Below the pieces are notes generated by a model, which saw only the letters and a program-made list of their open reading frames with translations, ran no database searches and was not told the origin of the DNA. A DNA stretch of 64,000 nt from Bradyrhizobium oropedii (GTDB lineage Bacteria; Pseudomonadota; Alphaproteobacteria; Rhizobiales; Xanthobacteraceae), in NCBI RefSeq assembly GCF_020889685.1, contig NZ_JACMYO010000001.1, forward strand, positions 62,001 through 126,000, given 5' to 3'. A program made the translations under genes and the position numbers. This document shows positions 45,209 through 54,957 of the stretch, piece after piece (position 1 is the stretch's first letter; each line of letters starts with the position of its first letter).

Positions 45209-46701
45209 GCATTAGCCTCGAGTTCGGCGCGGAGCACGCGTTTGAGCACCTTGCCGGATGGATTGCGCGGCAGGCTGTCGCGAATGATCAATTGCCGCGG
45301 CACCTTGAAGCCCGCGAGCCTTGTCCGGCAGAAATCGGTGAGATCGAGCAGATCGAGCTTGGCGTCATCGGCCAGCACCACGATGGCGATCGGCTTCTCG
45401 CCCCAGCGGTCATCCGGCAGGCCGATCACCGCGACCTCGCGCACCCCGGGCATTTCGTAGATAACACGCTCGACCTCGGAGGATGCGATGTTCTCGCCGC
45501 CTGAGATGATCATGTCCTTCTTGCGGTCGGTCAGATAGAGAAAGCCTTCCTCGTCGAGATACCCGACGTCACCGGTGCGGAACCAGTCGCCGAAGAAGGC
45601 GGACGCCGTCTTCTCCGGATCCTTCCAGTAGCCTTGCGTGACCTTCGGGCCGCGCAGGCATATCTCGCCATTCTGGCCGGCGGGCAGGCGCTTGCCGGTG
45701 TCGTCGCGGATCTCGATCTGGACATGGGCGATGGCGCGGCCGGTCGAGCCGATCTTCTCGATCTCGCGGCCTGGATCCATGAAGGTGTCGCCGCCGCAGC
45801 TTTCGGTGAGGCCGTAGGCATCGATATAGCGCGCGTTCTTGAAGTAATCCGAGAAGGCGCGGATGCGGAGCTCCGGCGTCTTTTCGCCGCCGCCGATCGC
45901 CCATTTCAGGCTGGAGACGTCGTAGCGGTCGCGGTTCGGGCAGGTGAGGAGGGCCGTGGTCATGACCGGCGCGAACCATGCCGTGTTGAGCTTCTCGCGC
46001 TCGATCGCGGCCAGGGCCAGCTCGGCTTCAAAGGTGCGGTGAATACACAGCATGCCGCCGTGCCAAAGCACGGCGATGCCGGGCAGATCGAGTGCGCCGA
46101 CGTGATAGAGCGGACCGACCACGAGCAGCCGCGTGTCCGCATTCAATCCGAGCACCAGCGTCTGGTCGGCCGATTTCCAGTAGATGTTCTCATAAGTGAG
46201 CATCACGCCCTTGGGACGATCCGTCGTGCCTGAGGTGTACATCAGCCGCATCAGGTCACGTGGTTGGCGTAGATGCGCAGGCGCCGGCGCGATGTCAGGC
46301 ACACGGCTGGTGATGCCGGACTGCGCGACTTCATCGAGCAGCACCACCGGCGCATCGCCGGTCGCGATCGCGGCAAACTCCTCGTCGGCGACCAGCAGGC
46401 GCGCGCCGGAGTTGCCGACGATGTAGCCGACTTCGCCGGCCGACAGGCGATAGTTGATCGGCAGGAACACCGCGCCGATATGGCTGGTCGCGAACACCAG
46501 TTCGAGAAACGCCGTGCTGTTCTTCATCAGGACGGCAACGACGTCGCCGGGCGCAATCCCGCGTGCGGCAAGCCAGGCGCCCACCTGGCGGATTCGCAGG
46601 TCAAAGTCGGCGTAGGAAACGTCCTCGCCGCGATATTTCAGCGCACAGCGGTCCGGTGTCCGCCCGGCATGAAATGCGATGAAGCTGGAAAGATTGATCA
46701 T
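45205..46701 (-). CDS. acyl-CoA synthetase (AMP-forming ligase)
   Basis: 498 residues. The AMP-binding motif is MYTSGTTDRPKGVML, with the core motifs GLTESCGGD and YLTDRKKDMIISGGENI. The C-terminal PRNPSGKVLKR carries the acetylation-type Lys. It activates a carboxylic acid to its CoA thioester. It is the first gene of a minus-strand operon; the start lies just before the divergent control region. The substrate should be the acid imported by the Liv-type transporter or made by the monooxygenase. Confidence 0.92.
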   Translation of the reverse strand: MINLSSFIAFHAGRTPDRCALKYRGEDVSYADFDLRIRQVGAWLAARGIAPGDVVAVLMKNSTAFLELVFATSHIGAVFLPINYRLSAGEVGYIVGNSGARLLVADEEFAAIATGDAPVVLLDEVAQSGITSRVPDIAPAPAHLRQPRDLMRLMYTSGTTDRPKGVMLTYENIYWKSADQTLVLGLNADTRLLVVGPLYHVGALDLPGIAVLWHGGMLCIHRTFEAELALAAIEREKLNTAWFAPVMTTALLTCPNRDRYDVSSLKWAIGGGEKTPELRIRAFSDYFKNARYIDAYGLTESCGGDTFMDPGREIEKIGSTGRAIAHVQIEIRDDTGKRLPAGQNGEICLRGPKVTQGYWKDPEKTASAFFGDWFRTGDVGYLDEEGFLYLTDRKKDMIISGGENIASSEVERVIYEMPGVREVAVIGLPDDRWGEKPIAIVVLADDAKLDLLDLTDFCRTRLAGFKVPRQLIIRDSLPRNPSGKVLKRVLRAELEANA

Positions 46702-46871
46702 TTGCCGCTCGTCGGGCCAATTCCGGCGCCGTTTTCTCCCTAGATGAACTATGAGTCGTAATTCATATTTGGCTTGACGTCACCCCCCTTGCTCTGAAAA
46801 CATTGTGGTCACGGAGACGGTACGATCTCCGACAGGGATTTTGGGAACGCGAACCCGACAGGGAGGGGAAT
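46702..46871. promoter_or_regulatory. divergent promoter region between the ligase and Liv operons
   Basis: A 170-base region between two divergent operons. A TTGACG box at 46774-46779 is a candidate -35 for the plus-strand operon; no strong -10 follows at the ideal spacing. The palindrome described separately lies just upstream of it. The plus-strand gene begins after CAGGGAGGGGAAT. Confidence 0.6.
46744..46766. promoter_or_regulatory. 23-bp palindrome, probable TetR operator
   Basis: Half-sites ATGAACTATGA and TCGTAATTCAT around a central G are inverted copies with 9 of 11 positions matching. Length and symmetry suit a TetR-family dimer. It sits between the two divergent operons, one of which encodes a TetR regulator, and just before a TTGACG box. 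Confidence 0.72.
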
Positions 46872-48131
46872 ATGAAGAGGACCCGGAAACCGGGCATCAG
46901 CCGGCGTTCGACGCTTGCGCTGATGGGTGCCGGAGCGGTGACCTTTGCCGCGCCATGGGTGGCGCGCGCGCAGGCCAAGACCATCAAGATCGGCATGCCG
47001 ACCATCCTGTCGGGCCGCGTCGCGCAGCTCGGCACGTCTTCGCGCAACGCGGTGATGCTGGAAGTCGAGAAGGTCAATGCCGCCGGCGGCCTTGCCGGGC
47101 GCCAGATCGAGATGGTGATCCGCGACTCCAAGGGACAGCCGCAGGAAGCTGCGCGGATCGCTCGCGAGCTCGTCAATACGGACGGTTGCGAGATGCTGCT
47201 CGATGGCGAGGCGTCGTCGGGATCGTTCGCGGTTCACGAGGTCGCGCGCGATCTCGGCGTGCTCTGCATCCACACCTGCTCGGAAGCCTCGTCCCTGACG
47301 GCCGATCCCAAGCAGCACATTCCGAACGCCTTCCGCTGCGTGCGGCAGGGTATTCATGACTCTATCGTCGGCGCCGGCTACGCGGCAGGGATCGCCAAGG
47401 CCAAGGGCCTGAAGAAATGGGCGACCTGTTCGCCGGATTATGCCTATGGCCGCGACACCACCGGCGAGTTCGTGCTGTACCTGAAGAAGTTCGCGCCCGA
47501 TGTCGAGATCATCAGCGAGTCTTGGCCCAAACTGTTCCAGCCTGACTACACCGAGGTGGTGACCAAGATCCTGCAGGCCAAGCCGCAGGCGCTCTATTCG
47601 TGCCTGTGGGGCGGCGATCTCACCTCCTACATCGACCAGGCCAACATCTACGCGATGTTCACCCAGATGGAGGTGTTCGCGGTCAACATGGCCGACTACA
47701 CCGCGCTCACCGTGGTGAAGAACCTGCCCAAGGGCATCCACTCCGGCGACCGCTACATCAAGACATTCCCGCCGACGCCAGAGAATGCGGCGTGGGGCGA
47801 TGCCTACAAGGCGAAATACAACGAGTACCCGACCAACTGGTCCTGGCAGAACGCAACCGCGGTCATGTTCCTCAATGAGGCCGTCAAGAAGGCTAATTCG
47901 ACCGACGGCAAGAAGGTCGCGGAGGTTCTCGCCGGGCTCACCATCAAGTGCCCGTTCGGCGCCGACGGCACCGTCACCATGCGTGCCGACGATCATACGC
48001 TGGTCGGCTACGCGATCGGATGGGGCACCACGATCCCGCAGGAACCTTACGTCCCCGACGTGAAGGCCGGTGACTGGAAGGCCATCTTCGAGCTCGAAGC
48101 CGACTGGAAGAAGAGCAAGGGCTACACCTGA
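46872..48131 (+). CDS. branched-chain-amino-acid-type ABC transporter substrate-binding protein
   Basis: 419 residues starting MKRTRKPGISRRSTLALMGA, with a twin-arginine-like leader (SRRSTL) cleaved near ARAQ. The mature type 1 binding fold begins TIKIGMPTILSGRVAQLG. The ATG is preceded by GGGAGGGGAAT. It heads the Liv-type operon. In such operons beside CoA ligases and CoA transferases the ligand is often an organic or aromatic acid and not an amino acid; this is an inference. Confidence 0.9.
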   Translation: MKRTRKPGISRRSTLALMGAGAVTFAAPWVARAQAKTIKIGMPTILSGRVAQLGTSSRNAVMLEVEKVNAAGGLAGRQIEMVIRDSKGQPQEAARIARELVNTDGCEMLLDGEASSGSFAVHEVARDLGVLCIHTCSEASSLTADPKQHIPNAFRCVRQGIHDSIVGAGYAAGIAKAKGLKKWATCSPDYAYGRDTTGEFVLYLKKFAPDVEIISESWPKLFQPDYTEVVTKILQAKPQALYSCLWGGDLTSYIDQANIYAMFTQMEVFAVNMADYTALTVVKNLPKGIHSGDRYIKTFPPTPENAAWGDAYKAKYNEYPTNWSWQNATAVMFLNEAVKKANSTDGKKVAEVLAGLTIKCPFGADGTVTMRADDHTLVGYAIGWGTTIPQEPYVPDVKAGDWKAIFELEADWKKSKGYT

Positions 48132-48142
48132 TCCGCATATGA

Positions 48143-48168
48143 GGCGGAGGCAGCACGCTGTCTCCGCC
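48143..48168 (+). terminator. hairpin between the binding protein and permease genes
   Basis: GGCGGAGGCAG and CTGTCTCCGCC pair over 11 positions (one G-T) around a CACG loop, followed by TTTGAT. It probably attenuates transcription so that the binding protein is made in excess of the membrane parts. Confidence 0.7.
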
Positions 48169-48216
48169 TTTGATCTGATGTTTGTCGCGCGCCGGCGTTG
48201 CGGCCCGCCGTAATGG

Positions 48217-49128
48217 ATGATTCTCGTGGACCTCGACGCGCTCGCCAGTTGTCTCACCAGCCCTTCATGTTTGGTGACGCAAACCACCAGCGGCCTGATC
48301 ATCGGCATGCTGCTGTTTCTCGTCGCTGTCGGGCTGACGTTGATTTTCGGCGTGCTCAAGGTGGTCAATTTCAGCCACGGCGCCTTCTATATGTTCGGCG
48401 CCTATTTCGCGATGACGGCCTATCAACTCACCGGCAGCTTTGCGCTGGCGATCCTGAGCGGCGCTGCCGGCACCGCCATCCTCGGCCTGATCTTCGAGCG
48501 CGTGTTCATGAGCCGGGTCTACGGCCGCGATGTGCTGATGCAGCTCCTGGTCTGCTACGCCTTCGTGCTGATCTTCGACGACGTCGTCCGCATGATCTGG
48601 GGGCCTGAATTCAAGTCGATGGGCATGCCGGCCGCGTTCCAGGTGCCGCCGCTGTTCATCGCCGGCGGTGTGGTGCCGCCATATTATCTGCTGCTGATCG
48701 GCGTGGCGCTGGCTGCGGCCGCTGTTCTCGGGCTGGGGCTGGCACGCTCCAGGATCGGCAAGGTGATCCGTGCGGCTGCCCATAATCCCGGCATGGTGTC
48801 GGCGCTCGGCATCAACACCGGGCTGATCTATGGCGGCGTGTTCGCGCTCGGCGGCATGCTGGCGGGGCTGGCGGGAGCACTTGCCGCGCCGGTGCGCTCG
48901 CTGACGCCGGGCATGGGTTTCTCGGTTCTGATCGAGTCCTTCATCGTCACCGTCATCGGCGGCATGGGCTCGATCCTGGGCGCGCTCATCGGTGCGCTTT
49001 TGATCGGCCTGATCCGCTCTTTCGGATCGCTCGGCTTCCCGCTGTTCACCGAGGGGCTGATGTATCTCTTCATGGTGATCGTGCTGGTGTCACGTCCGAC
49101 CGGCCTGTTCGGCAAGGAGGTCGCATGA
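48217..49128 (+). CDS. Liv-type ABC transporter permease (LivH family)
   Basis: 303 residues with eight or so membrane segments. The LivH signature GLTLIFGVLKVVNFSHGAFY is near the N-terminus, and the conserved ALGGMLAGLAGALAAPVRSL and VIGGMGSILGALIGALLIGL loops follow. It overlaps the next permease gene by four bases (ATGA). Confidence 0.92.
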   Translation: MILVDLDALASCLTSPSCLVTQTTSGLIIGMLLFLVAVGLTLIFGVLKVVNFSHGAFYMFGAYFAMTAYQLTGSFALAILSGAAGTAILGLIFERVFMSRVYGRDVLMQLLVCYAFVLIFDDVVRMIWGPEFKSMGMPAAFQVPPLFIAGGVVPPYYLLLIGVALAAAAVLGLGLARSRIGKVIRAAAHNPGMVSALGINTGLIYGGVFALGGMLAGLAGALAAPVRSLTPGMGFSVLIESFIVTVIGGMGSILGALIGALLIGLIRSFGSLGFPLFTEGLMYLFMVIVLVSRPTGLFGKEVA

Positions 49129-50144
49129 CCGAGTTGCAGGCCGGGCAGAGCGCGCAGCCCCTCGAAGTGCCCCGGATCGAGACCAGGCCGCAGCGCTATC
49201 GCGATGTGCTGATCGCGCTCGCGGCCTTTGTGCTGCTTGCGCTGCTGCCGATGGTGTTCGGCAGCAAGCAGCTGCTCGACTTCGTGATCCGCTGCGCAGC
49301 CTACGGATTGTTCGCGACGTCGCTCAACCTTCTGGTCGGCTACACCGGACTGATCTCGTTCGGGCATGGCATGTTCTTCGGCCTCGGCGCCTATGGTTTC
49401 GGCCTCATGATGCAGAAGACCGGTGTGCCGATCCCGGTGGCCTTCGTCGCCACGCTCGCGATGACCTTCGTCGTCGCCGTCGTCATCGGCGCGATCTGCG
49501 TGCGGCTGAAGGAGATCTATTTCGCCTTCGTGACGCTGGCGTTCCAGATGCTGATTCATTCGACCATCCTGTCGTGGCAGTCGCTGACCGGCGGCGACCA
49601 GGGACTGCGCGGCGGCATCCCGCGGCCGCCGTTTCTCGGCATCGACCTGTCGAACCATCTGCACCTATACATCACGAGCTGCGCGCTGCTGGTGATCGGG
49701 CTGTTCCTGATGCGCCAGATCGCGCAGTCGCCGTTCGGCTACACGCTGCGCATGATCCGTGACAACGCCACGCGGGCGAGCTTCATCGGCATCGACGTCT
49801 GGCGCGCCAAGCTGACGATATTCGTGCTGGCGGCGCTGTTCGCCGCGACCGGCGGCATGATCATGGCGCTGTTCGTCTCGGGCGCCTATCCCGAATTCGC
49901 CTACTGGACGATCTCCGGCGAGGGCATCTTCATCAACATGCTCGGCGGCGTGACCACCTTCCTCGGCCCGATGGTCGGCACCGTGCTGCTGTTGATCCTC
50001 AACGATACTGTTACGCGGCTGACCGAGTATCAAGGCATCGTGCTCGGCGTCGTGATCCTGTTCTTTGCTATCGGCCTGCGAAAGGGCCTGATGGATTTTG
50101 TCGTGGAATGGTTCGCGCAGCGTCGCGGCGAGGGGCGCGGCTAG
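49125..50144 (+). CDS. Liv-type ABC transporter permease (LivM family)
   Basis: 339 residues with nine or ten membrane segments. LivM features are LVGYTGLISFGHGMFFGLGA and the loop SPFGYTLRMIRDNATRASFI. It is coupled to the LivH-type gene upstream, and the LivG-type gene begins two bases after its stop. Confidence 0.92.
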   Translation: MTELQAGQSAQPLEVPRIETRPQRYRDVLIALAAFVLLALLPMVFGSKQLLDFVIRCAAYGLFATSLNLLVGYTGLISFGHGMFFGLGAYGFGLMMQKTGVPIPVAFVATLAMTFVVAVVIGAICVRLKEIYFAFVTLAFQMLIHSTILSWQSLTGGDQGLRGGIPRPPFLGIDLSNHLHLYITSCALLVIGLFLMRQIAQSPFGYTLRMIRDNATRASFIGIDVWRAKLTIFVLAALFAATGGMIMALFVSGAYPEFAYWTISGEGIFINMLGGVTTFLGPMVGTVLLLILNDTVTRLTEYQGIVLGVVILFFAIGLRKGLMDFVVEWFAQRRGEGRG

Positions 50145-50146
50145 CC

Positions 50147-50901
50147 ATGCTTGAAATTCGCGGGCTCTCGAAATCCTTCGGCGGCGTCAAGGCGACTGAC
50201 AACGTCTCGCTCGACTTTGCCGATGGTTCGCTCACCGCCGTGATCGGCCCCAACGGCGCCGGCAAGAGCACCTTCTTCAACCTGATCACCGGCGCGCTGC
50301 GGCCGGACGCCGGGCAGATTCTGCTCAATGGCGTCGACATGGCGGGCCGGACGCCGCCCGAGATCGTGCGCCACGGCATCGGCCGGGCCTTCCAGGTCGC
50401 AAGCATCTTCCCGTCGCTGACGGTCGAGGAGACTATGCTGGCAGCGGTCGGTGCCGATCAGCGCCGCGCCGGCGTGATGCATCGCCGCTTTCCACTGGCC
50501 GAGACGCGCGACCGCGCCGAGCATGCGATGGAGCTGCTCGGCCTTGCCGGCAAGCGCAACAGGACCGCGGCGACGCTGTCGCATGGCGACCAGAAGCTGC
50601 TCGATATCGCGCTCGCGCTGGTGCTCGATCCCAAGGTGCTGCTGCTCGACGAGCCGACCGCGGGCATGGGTACCGAGGAGCGCTGGCGCATGATCGACAA
50701 GGTGCGCGAGCTCTGGGAGAAGCAGAAGATCACCGTCGTATTCATCGAGCACGACATGGATATCGTGTTCAAGATTGCACCTGAGATCGCCGTGCTGTGC
50801 TACGGGCGAATTCTCGCGACCGGAACGCCGGACGCGATCCGCAGGAACGAGGCCGTGATCGAAGCCTATCTCGGCAGCGACGACCACGCGGGAGCGGTGG
50901 C

Positions 50902-50905
<4 letters not shown>
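50147..50905 (+). CDS. Liv-type ABC transporter ATP-binding protein (LivG family)
   Basis: 252 residues from the ATG at 50147. Walker A is GPNGAGKSTFF, the signature LSHGDQKLLDIALAL (the usual LivG variant of LSGGQ) and Walker B VLLLDEPTAGM. The stop overlaps the LivF-type start as ATGA. Confidence 0.92.
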
Positions 50906-51617
<712 letters not shown>

Positions 51618-51644
51618 GGCTCTTCGACAGAAGTGGGAGGACAA

Positions 51645-52850
51645 ATGGCCGGCGAACGCAGGCTGACGCCGACGCACGAGGCGCCGTATCGTGGGCTGAA
51701 AGTGCTCGATTTCGGGCAGGGGATCGCCTCGCCCTATTGTGCGATGCTGCTCGGGGTCCATGGCGCCGATGTCATCAAGGTCGAACCGCCGGAAGGCGAC
51801 TGGTCGCGTTATCTCGGTACGACCTACGGCAATCACACGACGCTGTCGGCGGTCTACAACCGAGGCAAGCGCAGCCTGTGCCTCGACATGAAGCACAAGG
51901 ATGGCATCGCGGTCGCGCAGCGACTGGCGCGTGAGGCCGACGTGCTGATCGAAGGATTTCGCCCCGGTGTCGCTGAGCGGCTCGGGCTCGGCTATGAGAG
52001 CCTGTCGCGCGACAATCCGGGCCTGGTCTATCTGTCGGTCAGCGGCTTCGGGCAGAGCGGGCCCTATTCAAAGCGGCCCGGCTCGGATTCGGTGGCGCAG
52101 GCGTTCTCTGGGCTGGTCTCGGTCAATGTCGGCACCGATGGCGTGCCGCATCGGGTCGGCACCACGATCTCCGACGTGGTCACCGGCGTGTACGCATTCC
52201 AGGCCATTGCCACCACTCTGTTCGCGCGCGCGACGGTCGGCACCGGTCGCTGGATCGACGTCAATCTCTGTCAGTCGACGTCGGCGCTGCTCGGGCACAA
52301 GGTCGCGGAGTTCATCCTCGAGGGCGGCGCGCCGCGCGCACTCAATGTGCCGGCCGGAACCTACCAGACACGGGACGGCTGGATGATGGTGACGCTGGTG
52401 AACGAGCCGCAATACAAGCGGCTGTGCGGCGCGATCGACCGTGAGGATCTCGCCACCGATCCGCGCTTTGCCGACTTTGCCCGGCGCGCCGATGCGGCCG
52501 ACACGTTGATCCCGCAGTTGCGCGAGATGTTCTTGACCGAGGCGACGGATGCCTGGCTGACGCGGCTCCATGCCGCCGATATCATCGCGGAGCGGATCCT
52601 CAATCCCGGCGAATGGCTGCGCAACGCCCATGTCGAGGCGACCGGGGCCTCGGTGCGCCAGGATACGCCCGGTGTCGGCGCGGTCTATTCGCCGCGGACG
52701 CCGGGGATCGCGAGCCGGTCCGAGGATCATCTTTGTCCCGCGCCGGATGTCGGGCAGGATAGCCGCGCCGTGCTGACTGAGGCTGGTTTTGGTTCGACCG
52801 AGATCGACGGCCTGCTGCTGTCGGGCGCTGTGCGTCAAGCCAAGGGATGA
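51645..52850 (+). CDS. CaiB/BaiF (family III) CoA-transferase
   Basis: 401 residues from the ATG at 51645, with GGGAGGACAA upstream. Family motifs are GLKVLDFGQGIASPYCAMLL, GADVIKVEPPEGD and NRGKRSLCLDMK. The likely catalytic Asp is in KRPGSDSVAQAFSGL. It moves CoA from one acyl-CoA to a free acid. It begins the catabolic part of the plus-strand operon after the Liv genes. Confidence 0.92.
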   Translation: MAGERRLTPTHEAPYRGLKVLDFGQGIASPYCAMLLGVHGADVIKVEPPEGDWSRYLGTTYGNHTTLSAVYNRGKRSLCLDMKHKDGIAVAQRLAREADVLIEGFRPGVAERLGLGYESLSRDNPGLVYLSVSGFGQSGPYSKRPGSDSVAQAFSGLVSVNVGTDGVPHRVGTTISDVVTGVYAFQAIATTLFARATVGTGRWIDVNLCQSTSALLGHKVAEFILEGGAPRALNVPAGTYQTRDGWMMVTLVNEPQYKRLCGAIDREDLATDPRFADFARRADAADTLIPQLREMFLTEATDAWLTRLHAADIIAERILNPGEWLRNAHVEATGASVRQDTPGVGAVYSPRTPGIASRSEDHLCPAPDVGQDSRAVLTEAGFGSTEIDGLLLSGAVRQAKG

Positions 52851-52866
52851 TGGGAGACAGGACAAT

Positions 52867-53643
52867 ATGAGCAGGGACCTCGTTCGTTACTCGGTCAGCG
52901 ATCAGATTGCGGAGATCGTGCTGGACCGCGCGCCGGTGAATGCGCTCAGCATTCCCTTGATCGACGCCTTGCTGGCGGCGCTGGCGAAAGCGCGCGACGA
53001 CGATGCAGTGCGCGCCGTCATCATCAGCAGCGCCCACAAGGTGTTTTGCGCTGGCCTCGACCTCGACATCGTCAGGGGCAAGCCCGCGATCGAGACCAAG
53101 ACATTCCTCGAGCGGCTGTATTTCGCACTGAACGACACGCAGTACCGCATGGGCAAGCCAACCATCGCGGCGATCGATGGCGCTGTGCGGGCCGGCGGCA
53201 TGACGATCGCGATCTCCTGCGACATGATCATTGCCGGGGACAGCTCGACCTTCGGCTATCCCGAGATCGATGTCGGGCTGATCCCGGCGATCCACTTCGT
53301 GCAGCTGCCGCGGTTGGTCGGAAAGCACCAGGCGTTCGGCCCGCTGTTCCTCGGCGAGCCGTTCGATGCGGCAACCGCTTTCCGCATGGGGCTCCTCAGC
53401 GAAGTCGTGCCGAAGGGCACCGCGCTGGAGCGCGCCCGCGAGATTGCGCGCAAGCTGGCGGCAAAATCGCCCATCGTGATGAAGATCGGCCGCGACGCCT
53501 TCATGCGTGCGGTCGATGCGGATTTCCGTCGCTCGGTCGAAAACACCGCAGAAAGTTTCGTTGTGGTCGCCTCGACGGAGGACTGCCAGGAAGGTCTGAA
53601 TGCGTTTGTCGAGAAGCGGACGCCAAACTACAAGGGACGATAA
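52867..53643 (+). CDS. enoyl-CoA hydratase/isomerase family protein
   Basis: 258 residues with the crotonase fold: HKVFCAGLDLD and GAVRAGGMTIAISCD form the oxyanion hole, and YPEIDVGLIPAIHFVQ follows. It starts 16 bases after the CoA-transferase gene. The exact reaction, hydration or isomerisation of an enoyl-CoA, cannot be told from sequence. Confidence 0.9.
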   Translation: MSRDLVRYSVSDQIAEIVLDRAPVNALSIPLIDALLAALAKARDDDAVRAVIISSAHKVFCAGLDLDIVRGKPAIETKTFLERLYFALNDTQYRMGKPTIAAIDGAVRAGGMTIAISCDMIIAGDSSTFGYPEIDVGLIPAIHFVQLPRLVGKHQAFGPLFLGEPFDAATAFRMGLLSEVVPKGTALERAREIARKLAAKSPIVMKIGRDAFMRAVDADFRRSVENTAESFVVVASTEDCQEGLNAFVEKRTPNYKGR

Positions 53644-54099
53644 ATGGCTGGATTGTATTTCGAAGAGTTTGAGGTCGGGCGGGAATTCCATCACGAGTTC
53701 AGCCGGACCGTGACGGAGATGGACAACACCATGTTCAGCCTGCTGACCATGAACCCGCAGCCGCTGCATCTCGACGCGCATTTCTCGGAGAAGACCGAGT
53801 TCGGCCAGCGGCTGTTCAACAGCCTCTATACGCTCGGTATCATGATCGGCATGAGCGTGTATGACACGACTCTGGGAACCACGGTCGGCAATCTCGGCAT
53901 GACTGACGTCAAATTTCCAAAGCCGGTGTTCCACGGCGACACGCTGAAGGCGCACACCAAGATCATCGGCAAGCGTGCCAGCAAGTCGCGACCGACACAG
54001 GGCATCGTCGAGTTCGAGCACACCATGACCAATCAGCGCGGCGAGGTGGTGGCAAGCTGCCGCCGCACCGGCCTGATGCACTGCAAGCCGAAGGCATAG
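53644..54099 (+). CDS. MaoC-family hydratase/dehydratase
   Basis: 151 residues with the hot-dog fold typical of MaoC hydratases (LYFEEFEVGREFHHEFSRTV; NPQPLHLDAHFSEKTEFGQR with the usual Asp/His pair). It adds water to an unsaturated acyl-CoA. It begins right after the stop of the crotonase gene and precedes the lyase by three bases. Such hydratases next to a CitE-like lyase occur in the itaconate and mesaconate routes. Confidence 0.9.
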   Translation: MAGLYFEEFEVGREFHHEFSRTVTEMDNTMFSLLTMNPQPLHLDAHFSEKTEFGQRLFNSLYTLGIMIGMSVYDTTLGTTVGNLGMTDVKFPKPVFHGDTLKAHTKIIGKRASKSRPTQGIVEFEHTMTNQRGEVVASCRRTGLMHCKPKA

Positions 54100-54102
54100 C
54101 CG

Positions 54103-54957
54103 ATGCGATCGTTCCTGTTCGTTCCCGGCGACAGCACCCGGAAATATGAAAGCGCCAAGAAGACCGCGGCCGATGCACTGATCCTCGACCTCGAGGATTC
54201 CATTGCTCCGGACCAGAAGGTCGTCGCGCGCGGAATCACGCGCCAGATGCTCGATACGCACAATCCCGAGCAGAAGCTCTATATCCGCGTCAACGCGCTT
54301 GATACCGATCTGACGCTCGGCGACCTCGCGGCCGTGATGCCCGGCAAGCCTGATGGCATCGTGCTGCCGAAATGCGCCGGTGCCGCCGACGTCAACAAGC
54401 TCGCGCTCTATCTCGACGCATTCGAGGCCGCCTCCGGCATCGCGCAAGGGTCTACGCGGATCGTCACGGTCGCGACCGAGACGGCGCAGGCCGTCCTGAA
54501 AATCCTCGACTTCGAGAACATGAGCCCGCGGCTGTGGGGCATGATGTGGGGTGCGGAAGACCTCGCGGCTTCGCTTGGCGCAACCCGCAATCGCACTGAC
54601 GGCCGCTATCATTCGCCTTTCATCCTGGCCCGCGATCTCTGCCTGATCGGCGCGGCCGCGGCCGGCGTGGTCGCGATCGACACCATCGCCACCGACATCA
54701 ACGATCTCGATGCGTTGAAGGCGGAGGCGATCGCCGCACGGCAGGACGGCTTCCTGGCCAAGGCCGTGATCCATCCCAAGCATGTCGACGTCGTCAACGC
54801 GGCCTTCATGCCGACGGAGGAGGAGATCGCATGGTCGGAGCGGGTGATCGCGGCATTCGCCAACAATCCATCGGGTGTCGCCAAGATGGACGGCAAGATG
54901 CTGGATAAGCCGCATCTACGCGCTGCCGAGAAGATACTGGCGTCGCGCAGGAAATAG
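54103..54957 (+). CDS. HpcH/HpaI/CitE-type CoA ester lyase
   Basis: 284 residues. The barrel begins MRSFLFVPGDSTRKYESAKK and contains ALILDLEDSIAPDQK (acidic metal-binding site), VATETAQAVL and GMMWGAEDLAASLGA. It cleaves malyl-CoA- or citramalyl-CoA-type esters to an acyl-CoA and a keto acid. It ends the plus-strand operon and converges with the second CoA-transferase gene. Confidence 0.92.
   Translation: MRSFLFVPGDSTRKYESAKKTAADALILDLEDSIAPDQKVVARGITRQMLDTHNPEQKLYIRVNALDTDLTLGDLAAVMPGKPDGIVLPKCAGAADVNKLALYLDAFEAASGIAQGSTRIVTVATETAQAVLKILDFENMSPRLWGMMWGAEDLAASLGATRNRTDGRYHSPFILARDLCLIGAAAAGVVAIDTIATDINDLDALKAEAIAARQDGFLAKAVIHPKHVDVVNAAFMPTEEEIAWSERVIAAFANNPSGVAKMDGKMLDKPHLRAAEKILASRRK

Noticed and set aside
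52600..54915. A 771-codon open frame antisense to the catabolic genes
   Set aside because: It covers four real genes with clear motifs and overlapping starts. Its product has no recognisable domain.
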